From: Lentzea sp.
Lineage (GTDB): Bacteria; Actinomycetota; Actinomycetes; Mycobacteriales; Pseudonocardiaceae
Length of the DNA: 10,846 nucleotides
Direction of reading: 5' to 3'
Assembly (NCBI GenBank): GCA_030146905.1
Contig: JASLAV010000436.1
Coordinates: 1 to 10,846, forward strand
Both the position numbers and the translations under genes were made by a program. Position 1 is the stretch's first letter. Each line of letters begins with the position of its first letter. The notes under the pieces were generated by a model. That model ran no database searches. It had not been told where the DNA came from and saw only the letters and a list, made by a program, of their open reading frames with translations. Shown here one piece after another: positions 1-7,404 of this stretch.

Positions 1-12
1 ACATCGTGATGA
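1..12 (+). other. possible end of an upstream gene (tandem stop codons)
   Basis: Reading from base 1, the first codons give Thr-Ser followed by two consecutive TGA stops (7-9 and 10-12). This would fit the last residues of a gene entering from the left, but two codons cannot show coding, so this is only a possibility. No complete gene lies before the defence operon starting near 112. Confidence 0.2.
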
Positions 13-24
13 CCCGCAGCACGA

Positions 25-59
25 CCGATCCGGTGCCGCGATCCCGTTGCGGGGATCGG
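25..59 (+). terminator. overlapping alternative stem-loops upstream of jetA
   Basis: Three related segments can pair in two mutually exclusive ways. CGATCCC (39-45) pairs with GGGATCG (52-58) around a 6-nt loop, and CCGATCC (25-31) pairs with GGATCGG (53-59) around a longer loop. Each stem has 7 perfect pairs with a GATC core. There is no T-run after the stem, so a classical intrinsic terminator is not shown. It could end an upstream transcript, be an operator for the jet operon, or be chance in GC-rich DNA. Confidence 0.35.
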
Positions 60-98
60 CCGGTCCCCACGTCACCCGAAAGCTCTACAGCGACCCGC

Positions 99-104
99 TA
101 CCGT
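99..104 (+). promoter_or_regulatory. putative -10 box (TACCGT) for a leaderless jetA transcript
   Basis: TACCGT fits the actinobacterial TANNNT -10 consensus and ends 7 nt before the GTG at 112. Transcription would then start at or next to the start codon. No Shine-Dalgarno sequence precedes either GTG (103 or 112), which supports leaderless translation. No convincing -35 box is visible. The box overlaps the upstream GTG at 103, which argues against 103 as the real start. Confidence 0.4.
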
Positions 105-111
105 GACACAG

Positions 112-1518
112 GTGACGACGTTCCCACCGGTGCCCGCGGACCTGTTCCGCTTCACCACGGCCGAGCACGCGGAGCTGCACACAGCGGTGCTGCGCGCGTT
201 CGGCGTGGCGAACGAGCGCCTGGAGACCGCCCTCACCCTCGACGACGTGCAGCGACGACTCCGGGACGTCGGCTGGTCCGAGCAGGTGACCGACGACGAG
301 CTGACCGCGTCGCTCACCGCTCTGCGTCAGTGGGGCCTGATCGACACGGCGCAGCACCGCCACGGCCTCACCAAGCTCGGCGAAGCGGCGTACGCGGGCG
401 TCCAGCACGCGTTGCGCACCCTCACGAGCAGCGGCTCCCTGCAGACCGCCGTCCTCGACGCGATCGCGGACCGCCTCGACGAGCTGCACGACGTGCAGGA
501 CGACCGCCGCGTGTTCACCGCGCTGATGGAGCTCGAAGGCCACCTCGACGCCCTTCACGCCGGCACCACGCGCTTCAACGCGGACCTGCAGAGGCTCCTC
601 AGGGACGACCAGGCCGACCTCGCCACGTTCCAGGACGTCAAGCGGACCACGATCACCTACCTGCGCGACTTCGTCGCCGACCTGGACGCGCGCAAGCAGC
701 AGATCCGCGACAAGATCGACGGCATCGACGTCACCAAGATCCACGAGCGTGCGCGCAACGGCGCCGACCTGTACCAGGGCACGGACCTGTGGCTGCAGCA
801 ACGCGCAGCGCGCTGGAAGACCCTCCTGTCCTGGTTCCACGACACCCCGCCGCGCGCCGACGAGCTGCAGGACGTGGCGCGCAAGGCGATCGTGCAGCTG
901 CTGCGCGTGCTCGACCGCATCAGCGAACAGCGCAAGAGGCCGACGAACACCGCGGCCGACTTCCGCGCGCTCGCCAGGTGGTTCGCGCGGACCGAGACCG
1001 AGGACGAGGCGCACGAGCTGTTCAACGCCGCGTTCGGCTTGTGGCCCGCGCGGCACGCCCACCTAGCGCACGCCGACGGCGAGCTGCTCCCGAGCGGCGA
1101 GCCGTGGCACAACACGCCACCGGTGCCGGTGTCGCCGCAGCTGCGCGCGACCGGCAAGCAGGAGCACATCGGCAGCACGGGCAAGGTCCGCAACGTCGAG
1201 GAGGTCCGCCGCAACCGCCGCGAGCAGGCCGAGAGGGAACGCCGGGAGCTCGAACACGCCTGGTCGCAGATCCAGACCGACGGCGCCGTCCGGATCTCCA
1301 CGCTCACGAGCCTCGACCACGACACGTTCCACCGGCTGATCGACCTGGTCGGCAGGGCTCTGGGCAGCGACCCGGACAGCACCGGCACGCGCACGGCGGG
1401 CACCACCGACGGCAGGATGCAGATCAACCTGCGCAACGCACGCGGGTGGGCGACGATCACCACCCAGAAGGGCACGCTGAGCGGGCCCGACTACGTGATC
1501 GACGTGCAGAGCCGATGA
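112..1518 (+). CDS. jetA: DUF2397 / TIGR02677 family protein, Wadjet type III JetA (kleisin-like subunit)
   Basis: The protein has 468 aa from GTG 112; GTG 103 would add three residues. I recognise TIGR02677/DUF2397 from the N-terminus (PADLFRFTTAEHAELHTAVL), a winged-helix-like segment at about residues 45-90 (VQRRLRDVGW...LTALRQWGLI), a long helical middle, and the C-terminal end SGPDYVIDV. Length is close to the family norm as I recall it. In Wadjet systems JetA is the kleisin-like subunit bridging the JetC ATPase heads and binding JetB; the complex acts on circular plasmid DNA in the cytoplasm. The stop overlaps the jetB start as ATGA (1515-1518), so the two genes are translationally coupled. 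Start 112 was chosen because a TANNNT -10 box sits 7 nt upstream. The family call is confident; the kleisin role is inferred from studied Wadjet complexes, mainly type I. Confidence 0.92.
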   Translation: MTTFPPVPADLFRFTTAEHAELHTAVLRAFGVANERLETALTLDDVQRRLRDVGWSEQVTDDELTASLTALRQWGLIDTAQHRHGLTKLGEAAYAGVQHALRTLTSSGSLQTAVLDAIADRLDELHDVQDDRRVFTALMELEGHLDALHAGTTRFNADLQRLLRDDQADLATFQDVKRTTITYLRDFVADLDARKQQIRDKIDGIDVTKIHERARNGADLYQGTDLWLQQRAARWKTLLSWFHDTPPRADELQDVARKAIVQLLRVLDRISEQRKRPTNTAADFRALARWFARTETEDEAHELFNAAFGLWPARHAHLAHADGELLPSGEPWHNTPPVPVSPQLRATGKQEHIGSTGKVRNVEEVRRNRREQAERERRELEHAWSQIQTDGAVRISTLTSLDHDTFHRLIDLVGRALGSDPDSTGTRTAGTTDGRMQINLRNARGWATITTQKGTLSGPDYVIDVQSR

Positions 1519-2597
1519 GCAGGACCGGGAACCAGCTCGCGCGGCTGGAGAGCGAGGAGGTGGCGCGTGGTGTGCGGTTGCTGCTCGCGCGTCCGCTGCT
1601 CACGGCCGTCTACGACCACGACGGCTTCGACCTCGTCAGAAGGCGCCGCGAACCGATCGTGAAGTGGTTCGACTACTACTGCGGCTGGCGTGTGCACGTC
1701 GAGCCACGCGCCGGATACGCGCGTCTGTTCAAGACGACGCAACGGCCCGACCGCACGCGTCCGCTGTTCGACCGGCGGCGCTACACGTTGCTGTGCCTGG
1801 TGTGCGCGGAGCTGCTGACCACCCCGATGACGACGGTGGACGCCCTGACGACGCGCACGAGACAGGCGGCCGCGGCGGAGGGGCTGCCGCCGTTCGACCT
1901 GGACCGGCGCAGCGACAGGTCCGCGCTGGCCGACGTGCTGACGTTCCTCGAGGAACACGGCGCCATCGAGAGCGACGAGGTGCAGGTGCGCGCGGACCCG
2001 GTGCTCATCACCCGCCTGCTGGCCGCGCCGAACCCGCCGTCCACGGTGGACAGCGTCGAGGACCTCACGCACGAGTCGCGGTACGAGAACGCGCACCGCA
2101 GCCTGTGGCAACGGCACTCCGTGATGCGCCGGCTGATCGACGACCCCGTGGTCTACAAGGAAGACCTGACCGCGAGCCAGCTCGCGTTCCTGATGTCCCC
2201 CACGGGACGCAAGGTCGTTCAGACGGGCGTCGGGCTCGCCGGGTGCACGCTGGAGGAACGCGCCGAGGGTTTTCTCGTGGTCGACGCCGACGCGATCGCC
2301 ACGGACATGAGGTTCCCGGACGACGACAGCAGCGCGAAGGTCGCCGCGTTGTTGTTGCTCGACCGGTTGGCACAAGGTTCCGCACGGTTCGACGACCTGG
2401 TCGAAGAAGCACGCGAGCTGCTCGCCAAGTTCCGCAACTGGGCCAAGGCCTACCAGTCGGACGGCGGTGCGGGCAGGCTGGCGGCGGACGGGCTCGCACT
2501 GCTCGAGGCGTTCGGACTCGCGCGCACGGAGAACGGCACCGTTCGCAGGCTGCCGGCGGCAGCCAGGTACGCGGTCGAGGAGCAGCAACATGGCTGA
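1515..2597 (+). CDS. jetB: DUF2398 / TIGR02678 family protein, Wadjet type III JetB (KITE-like subunit)
   Basis: The protein has 360 aa. It resembles TIGR02678/DUF2398: an N-terminal segment with LARPLLTAVYDHDGFDLVRR (about residues 20-40), a charged winged-helix-like middle (TLLCLVCAELLTTPMTTVDAL), the conserved block HSVMRRLIDDPVVYKEDLT (about 197-215), and a C-terminal winged-helix-like part ending FGLARTENGTVRRLPAAARY. In Wadjet complexes JetB is a KITE-type winged-helix protein that dimerises and binds the JetA kleisin. The ATG at 1515 overlaps the jetA stop (ATGA) and has only a weak purine stretch before it, so coupled translation is likely. Its last 8 bp overlap the start of jetC. The reading frame happens to stay open back to base 6, but this is the third-position GC shadow of jetA, not an N-terminal extension. 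Confidence 0.92.
   Translation: MSRTGNQLARLESEEVARGVRLLLARPLLTAVYDHDGFDLVRRRREPIVKWFDYYCGWRVHVEPRAGYARLFKTTQRPDRTRPLFDRRRYTLLCLVCAELLTTPMTTVDALTTRTRQAAAAEGLPPFDLDRRSDRSALADVLTFLEEHGAIESDEVQVRADPVLITRLLAAPNPPSTVDSVEDLTHESRYENAHRSLWQRHSVMRRLIDDPVVYKEDLTASQLAFLMSPTGRKVVQTGVGLAGCTLEERAEGFLVVDADAIATDMRFPDDDSSAKVAALLLLDRLAQGSARFDDLVEEARELLAKFRNWAKAYQSDGGAGRLAADGLALLEAFGLARTENGTVRRLPAAARYAVEEQQHG
2577..2582 (+). promoter_or_regulatory. ribosome binding site of jetC (GAGGAG)
   Basis: GAGGAG near the end of jetB lies about 7 nt before the ATG at 2590. It supports that ATG over in-frame starts further upstream (for example 2467) that lie inside jetB. Confidence 0.55.
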
Positions 2598-5500
2598 CCG
2601 GTGGCAACCCAGCCGCGCCGGCATCATCAACGTCTGGCGCTACTACGACGAGATCTTCTCGTTCTACCAGGGCAGGCTGCTGCTCAGGGGCCCCAACGGC
2701 ACCGGCAAGTCGAAGGCGCTCGAACTGCTGCTGCCGTACCTCTTCGACGCGAACCTGCGCCCGCACCGGCTGTCGACGTTCGGCAGCGCGGACAGGACGA
2801 TGCACTGGAACCTCATGGGCGAGGGCAACCAGGGCAGCACCCGCGTGGGGTACGTGTGGCTGGAGTTCCAGCAGGGCGAGCAGTGGTTCACGTGCGGTGC
2901 GCGGCTCCAGGCCACCACGAACACGTCCAACGTCGCCGCCACGTACTTCACGACGTCGCTGCGGGTCGGTGACCTGCTGCTGGTGAACGAGTCCGGGCGG
3001 CCGTTGACCAAGACGGACCTCGCCGCGGCGATGGGCGAACACGGTGTCGTGCACGCCTCACCGGCCGACTACCGGCACACGGTGCGGACGACGTTGTTCC
3101 CCGGCGTGAGTGAGCAGCGCTACGACTCGTTGATCACGGCGCTGCTGCAGCTGCGCACGCCGAAGCTGTCCGAACGGCTCGACCCGAGCGTGCTGTCGTC
3201 GTTGCTGTCGAAGGCGCTTCCGCCGCTGGACCAGTCCGACCTGACGGAGATCGCCGAGGGCTTCGAACGGCTCGACCGCCAGCGCGAGGACCTGCGGCGG
3301 CTGGACGAGGAGATCCTCACCGCGGGGAAGCTCGCGGACGTGCAGCGCGTCTATGCGCAGCGTGTGCTGGGTGCGGCGGCGTACGCGCTGTCGTCTTCCG
3401 CCGAGCACCTCGAAGACACGACGCGTGCCGCGCGGATGAGCGAACGGCGTTTCCAGCGCCAGGTCACCCTGACGGACGAGGCGTTCGAGCAGCTCGTCGC
3501 GCTGGGACGGGAGGCGAGCGCGGTCGACGCCGAGATCGCCGGCATCTCCGACCTGCCCGCCTACCAGGAGGGCAAGCAGCTCGACCTGTTGCGGCAGCAG
3601 CTTTCCGCGGCGACCCTGCGCGCCTCGGAGGCCGCGTCACACGCCTCGAAGCTCCGTGCGCGTGCCATCGCGGACGAGGAGCACGCGTCGCAGGCGAAGG
3701 CCGACGCCGCCGCTCGCGCGGACGACTTGCGGCGTTCGGCAGCGGAGGCCCGCGCGGCCGCTGAGCTCGCGGGCATGCCGTCGGTGTTCGAGGAGATCGA
3801 AGCGAACACGGACACGCGTGCGGGCCGTGAACTGCTCACGGCCGCCGTGGACTCCCGTGTCGCCGAGATCAGCTATCTCATGGGTGCCGTCGCAGCGCAC
3901 GAGAGAGCTGTCGACGCACGGGACGCCGCACGTCAACGGCTGGAGGAGACCCGCGAGGAGCTCGACCTCGCCACGGACGCCGAGGTGGCGGCGCAGTACA
4001 CGTTCGAGCAAGCGTTTGCGAAGTTCCGCGCGGACTTCGACACGTGGGCGCACGGCTGCTCTGAGCTGCGCGTGTCCGAGCACGGCGAGATCGTGGAAGC
4101 CGCTGCCCTCGCCCGCGAGGAGTTCAGCGCCATCGAGGCACGTCTGCACGAGACGCGCACCGCGTTGAACGGTCAGCTCTCGCAGTACAACTCCATCCGC
4201 GAGAAGCTCGCCAACCAGGTCGACGTGCCACCGCCCGCGCCGTACACGCGTGACGGCGCTTACCGCGTGCACGCCGTGGGCGCCCCTCTGTGGCGTCTGG
4301 TCAACTTCCGCCACGGCACGCCACCGGAGGTGTGCGCCGCGGTAGAGGCGGCCCTGGAAGCCTCGGGCCTGCTGGACGCGTGGCTCACGCCGGGCAACTC
4401 GTTCGGCCTGTCCGACCAGGACCGCTTCGCCGAGCCGCTGCTCTCCGGCCCCGCGCCCGGCCGCACGCTGCTGGAGGTGCTCGTCACCGAGGACGAGCGC
4501 TGCTACCAGCTGCTCGAAGGCATCGCGTTCGGTGAGACGGCCACCGGCCACATCGCCGCCATCGGCGCGGACGGCACGTGGCGCCTGGGCAACGCCCACG
4601 GCCGCTGGGTCAAGGAGGCACCCACCTACATCGGCGAGAAGGCGCGCCAACGCGCCCGCGCGGGCCGGATCGCCGAGCTCACCGGCCTGATCGAGCAGCT
4701 GGCCACCGACCTGTCCGGTGTGGACGCGGCGCTGTCCCAGATCGCCGTGCGCCGCGCGACCCTGGCGGGCGAGCTGGCGCGGCAGCCGTCGACGGACCCG
4801 ATCGAGATCGCCGAGGAACAGCGCACGAAGGCGCAGTTGCGTTGCGCGGCACGCAAGGACGCCGTGGCGGCCGCTGCCCGGCGCGTGGCGGACGCCGAGG
4901 CGGCGTTCTCCCTCCACAACGTCACGGACGTACCCGACATGGACGCCGTGACAGCGTTCCGGACCGTGGGCCACCGTTGGCTGGACGACCGCCACGACGC
5001 GTTGGCAGCAGAAGCGCTGTCGGTCGAGGCGGGCAGCCGTGCGTCCGTGAGCAACTCCCTGGCCGACGAAGCCGAGGAAACCGCCGCCGCACGTCAGCAG
5101 GAAGCCGCCGACCTCGCCATCACGCTGGAGACCGTCGAACGCTCCGCGGGCTCCGAGTTCCACGCCCTGGACCAGCAGCTCATCTCGTTGCGCACCAAGG
5201 CACTCGCCATCGCCGAGCAACGCGAACTGCTGCAAGACAAGCAAACGGGCCTAGCGCGCACCCTCGGCACGTTGGAGGAGAAGCGCAAGGTAGACACCGC
5301 ACGAGCCGCAGAGGCCACCACCGCCTACGAAGCGGCCGAGGCCCGCTACCGCCACCTCACCGCCGGCCACCTGCCGTCCGACGCCGGTGAAGTGCCGGAC
5401 GGCCCCGTAGACCCGCGTCTGATCCGCGACGCGGAATCCCGCCTAGGCGTGGCCGTGCACGACGCCCAACACCAACTGGCGGGCCGCATCGGCCTGTCGC

Positions 5501-6360
5501 TGGACCCCGACGACGACGTGACGGTGCTGACCGCATCCCTGGACGGCGCGCGCATGGGCGCCCACGCCCTGCTCGAAGCGCTGCAAGCCGAACGCGACCG
5601 CGTGCGCATGCACATCACCGACGCCGAACGCGACCTGTTCGACCAAACCCTCACCGGCGACACGAGAAGGCACCTGGCACAACGAATCCAGGGCGCCGCC
5701 GAACTCGTCGACATCATGAACCACCGCTTGGAGCGCGTCCAAACCGCCTCGGGCATCCGCGTGCAACTCGACTGGCAGGTGGACCCCCAGCTGCCACCGG
5801 GCACGCGAGAAGCCCGCGACCTACTGCTGCGCACAGACCTCGACGCGTCAGAACGCGCGATGCTGCACCAGTTCTTCCGCGAGCGCGTGGAAGAGGCACG
5901 CGCCCACGACACCGCAACAGGCTGGGAACAACAACTGGCCCAGGTGCTCGACTACACGACGTGGCACCAGTTCGTCGTGAAGGTGGACCGCGGCGAAGGC
6001 TGGGTCCCGGTGACCAAACGCGTCCACGGCGCACTGTCCGGCGGCGAGAAGGCCATCGTGCTGCACCTCCCCCTCTTCGCGGCCGCGGCAGCCCACTACC
6101 ACGCCACCCCGACCGCACCACGCCTGATCCTGCTGGACGAGGTGTTCGTCGGCGTCGACGCCACCAACCGCGGCCAGCTGCTGGAGCTGCTGGTGAACTT
6201 CGACCTGGACCTGGTGCTCACGTCGGACCACGAGTGGTGCGACTACCAGGAGCTGACCGGCATCGCGATCCACCAGCTGACCACCGGCACCGACGGCGAC
6301 GACGCGGTCACGACGGTCCGCTTCACGTGGGACGGGCACAGCCTGCACGCCGACGACTAG
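2590..6360 (+). CDS. jetC: TIGR02680 family SMC-like ATPase, Wadjet type III JetC
   Basis: The protein has 1256 aa, somewhat shorter than the ~1350 aa I recall for TIGR02680. The Walker A motif GPNGTGKS is at residues 34-41 near the N-terminus. Ascending coiled coil covers about 230-550 and a globular hinge-like domain about 554-690 (GAPLWRLVNFRHG...GRWVKEAPTYIGEKA). Descending Ala/Glu/Arg-rich coiled coil covers about 690-1100. The C-terminal half-head carries the ABC signature LSGGEK (1149-1154), Walker B LILLDE (1179-1184), a D-loop VDATNRGQ and a switch His in LTSDHEW. All ATPase motifs are intact. JetC is the SMC/MukB/Rad50-like motor that, with JetA and JetB, is thought to extrude DNA loops and sense small circular DNA. 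The ATG overlaps the jetB end by 8 bp and has a GAGGAG site. Residues about 877-1117 use markedly different codons (see findings). No jetD follows. Confidence 0.96.
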   Translation: MADRWQPSRAGIINVWRYYDEIFSFYQGRLLLRGPNGTGKSKALELLLPYLFDANLRPHRLSTFGSADRTMHWNLMGEGNQGSTRVGYVWLEFQQGEQWFTCGARLQATTNTSNVAATYFTTSLRVGDLLLVNESGRPLTKTDLAAAMGEHGVVHASPADYRHTVRTTLFPGVSEQRYDSLITALLQLRTPKLSERLDPSVLSSLLSKALPPLDQSDLTEIAEGFERLDRQREDLRRLDEEILTAGKLADVQRVYAQRVLGAAAYALSSSAEHLEDTTRAARMSERRFQRQVTLTDEAFEQLVALGREASAVDAEIAGISDLPAYQEGKQLDLLRQQLSAATLRASEAASHASKLRARAIADEEHASQAKADAAARADDLRRSAAEARAAAELAGMPSVFEEIEANTDTRAGRELLTAAVDSRVAEISYLMGAVAAHERAVDARDAARQRLEETREELDLATDAEVAAQYTFEQAFAKFRADFDTWAHGCSELRVSEHGEIVEAAALAREEFSAIEARLHETRTALNGQLSQYNSIREKLANQVDVPPPAPYTRDGAYRVHAVGAPLWRLVNFRHGTPPEVCAAVEAALEASGLLDAWLTPGNSFGLSDQDRFAEPLLSGPAPGRTLLEVLVTEDERCYQLLEGIAFGETATGHIAAIGADGTWRLGNAHGRWVKEAPTYIGEKARQRARAGRIAELTGLIEQLATDLSGVDAALSQIAVRRATLAGELARQPSTDPIEIAEEQRTKAQLRCAARKDAVAAAARRVADAEAAFSLHNVTDVPDMDAVTAFRTVGHRWLDDRHDALAAEALSVEAGSRASVSNSLADEAEETAAARQQEAADLAITLETVERSAGSEFHALDQQLISLRTKALAIAEQRELLQDKQTGLARTLGTLEEKRKVDTARAAEATTAYEAAEARYRHLTAGHLPSDAGEVPDGPVDPRLIRDAESRLGVAVHDAQHQLAGRIGLSLDPDDDVTVLTASLDGARMGAHALLEALQAERDRVRMHITDAERDLFDQTLTGDTRRHLAQRIQGAAELVDIMNHRLERVQTASGIRVQLDWQVDPQLPPGTREARDLLLRTDLDASERAMLHQFFRERVEEARAHDTATGWEQQLAQVLDYTTWHQFVVKVDRGEGWVPVTKRVHGALSGGEKAIVLHLPLFAAAAAHYHATPTAPRLILLDEVFVGVDATNRGQLLELLVNFDLDLVLTSDHEWCDYQELTGIAIHQLTTGTDGDDAVTTVRFTWDGHSLHADD

Positions 6361-6413
6361 CTCGCGAGCTGTGCCAACGCTCGACGTTGCTCGTCCGTCA
6401 GCGGGAACGCCGA
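6357..6413 (-). pseudogene. possible C-terminal remnant of a convergent gene
   Basis: On the minus strand, 6413 to 6357 reads SAFPLTDEQRRALAQLAS and then TAG. It looks like the natural helical, charged C-terminus of a protein. Its stop lies in the same CTAG (6357-6360) that holds the jetC stop, as in tightly packed convergent genes. Upstream the frame hits a stop at once (6414-6416), exactly where P450 homology begins on the other strand. One reading is that an older convergent gene was cut by the event that brought the P450 piece. An 18-residue peptide could be chance, so confidence is low and no family is assigned. Confidence 0.22.
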
Positions 6414-7115
6414 TCACCGTCATCTGCGAACTGCTCGGAGTGCCCAAAGCGGACAGAGAGCTGGTCACCACGCTCACCGCGGGGCTGTTCACGCCGGAGA
6501 CCATGGCGGAGGCCTACGGCAAGTTCGCGGCGTACGTGGACCACCTCGTGGACACCAAGGAGCCCGGTGACGACATCATCACCGAGCTTCGCGACGCGCC
6601 GAACCTCGTGAGCACCCTCGTCCTGCTCATCATCGCGGGCCACGAGACCACCGTGCAGCTCATCGGCAACGGTCTGCTGGCACTGCTGCGCGACCCCGCC
6701 ACGAAGCAGCTGCTGCTCAGCGAACCGATCATGATCCCGGACGCCGTCGAGGAGCTCCTGCGCTTCGACGGGCCGTTCGCACTGGGGGTCTCCCGCGTCG
6801 CCACCACCGACCTGGAGATCGGAGGGGTCACAGTTCCGCGATCTTCGCAGGTCACCGTCTCACTTGGAGCGGCGAGCCGGGACCCGTCACGGTTTTCCGA
6901 CCCGGACGTGGTGCAGCTGGACCGAGACCCACACGTCACGTTCGGTCATGGGATCCACTACTGCGTGGGGGACGAGGCGGGCTCGCATCGAGGGCGAGAT
7001 CGCGTTCGGAACGGTCCTCCGGCGTTTCCCTGAACTCGCGCTCGCCGCTGAGCCCGAGTGGAGGGAGGCATTCATCCGAGGATTGGCATCATTTCGCGTG
7101 CGACCGAAGCCTTGA
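6407..7115 (+). pseudogene. cytochrome P450 remnant: 5'-truncated and frameshifted
   Basis: The reading frame from about 6407 gives the second half of a bacterial class I P450. It starts at TPITVICELLGVPKADRE (normally about residue 150 of ~400), then I-helix LLIIAGHETT, the ExxR motif in AVEELLRFDGPF, and the heme loop FGHGIHYCVG with Cys codon 6962-6964. Ten nucleotides (6971-6980) stand where the usual Ala-Pro-Leu needs nine. The frame therefore shifts by +1 and homology continues as ARIEGEIAFGTVLRRFPELAL to a TGA at 7113-7115. The first ~150 residues are missing, and the segment before the I-helix also looks shorter than usual. No start codon with a ribosome site is present. The reading is a decayed fragment of a monooxygenase gene; a sequencing error could explain the frameshift but not the missing N-terminus. 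Confidence 0.9.
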
Positions 7116-7356
7116 CGGCGGCACGGGCCGCCGGCAGGTCGTCGACGGCGTAAATCTCCGGACAGGAAGCGATGACGAGGTCCTTGTCCGACGCGACAGT
7201 CAGCAAAGAAACTTTCTCCGTCAACGACTTCGCTTGCCGGACCACTCCCTTGGCATCGACGCGAATCAGCGTGACCCACGTCTCTGACCAGGGAAAGTCC
7301 GCAACAGCGCTGGATTTCCTCAGGCCTTCCACATCAAACTCGGCAAATCTGGGCAT
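7072..7356 (-). CDS. small hypothetical protein, 94 aa
   Basis: I do not recognise the family. The product (MPRFAEFDVEGLRKSSAVAD...AREMMPILG) alternates hydrophobic and charged stretches (TWVTLIRVDAKGVV, KVSLLTVASDKDLVIA), suggesting a small alpha/beta cytosolic protein. It has one Cys and no signal peptide or membrane span. Its start is well supported: a TTGACT / TATCTT promoter lies immediately upstream with 6 nt between the -10 box and the ATG, and there is no Shine-Dalgarno site, so the transcript is probably leaderless. Its 3' end overlaps the tail of the convergent P450 remnant by 44 bp. The region around its start (about 7190-7400) is visibly richer in A/T than its neighbours. The 312-aa gene upstream ends 48 nt away on the same strand, so read-through is possible, but the gene has its own promoter. 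Confidence 0.65.
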   Translation of the reverse strand: MPRFAEFDVEGLRKSSAVADFPWSETWVTLIRVDAKGVVRQAKSLTEKVSLLTVASDKDLVIASCPEIYAVDDLPAARAAVKASVAREMMPILG

Positions 7357-7362
7357 GACACC

Positions 7363-7393
7363 AAGATAACGAGTCGAGGTTGCGGAAAGTCAA
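7363..7393 (-). promoter_or_regulatory. sigma-70-type promoter of the 94-aa gene
   Basis: On the minus strand, a -35 box TTGACT (7393-7388, 5 of 6 to consensus) is followed after 19 nt by a -10 box TATCTT (7368-7363). The ATG begins 6 nt after the -10 box, which predicts a leaderless mRNA. It is the best promoter match in the window and lies in the short gap between two minus-strand genes. Confidence 0.6.
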
Positions 7394-7404
7394 AGATCAC
7401 CCTT

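Noticed and set aside
85..1062. Long minus-strand frames opposite the jet operon (85-1062, 1491-2630, 2065-3054, 3637-5244)
   Set aside because: They mirror codon positions of confident plus-strand genes, have compositions dominated by Arg, Val, Gly, Leu and Gln, and show no domain pattern; they are a by-product of high third-position GC.
2467..2589. N-terminal extension of jetC by 41 residues
   Set aside because: It lies inside jetB in another frame, and the residues (Arg/Ser-rich) do not look like the family N-terminus. ATG 2590 has a GAGGAG site and gives the expected start before Walker A.
6..2597. 863-codon plus-strand open frame running through jetA and jetB
   Set aside because: Its first 500 codons lie out of frame over jetA and read as Arg/Pro/Gly-rich low-complexity sequence, typical of GC-rich shadow frames. 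Only the jetB part from 1515 is coding.
5848..6504. Minus-strand 218-codon frame across the end of jetC as a possible jetD
   Set aside because: It is antisense to the ABC signature and Walker B of jetC, has a shadow-like composition, and shows no Toprim-like pattern (acidic Glu then DxD).
6371..7033. Functional short P450
   Set aside because: The N-terminal third or more is absent and the frame breaks straight after the heme Cys, so no active enzyme can result from this reading.
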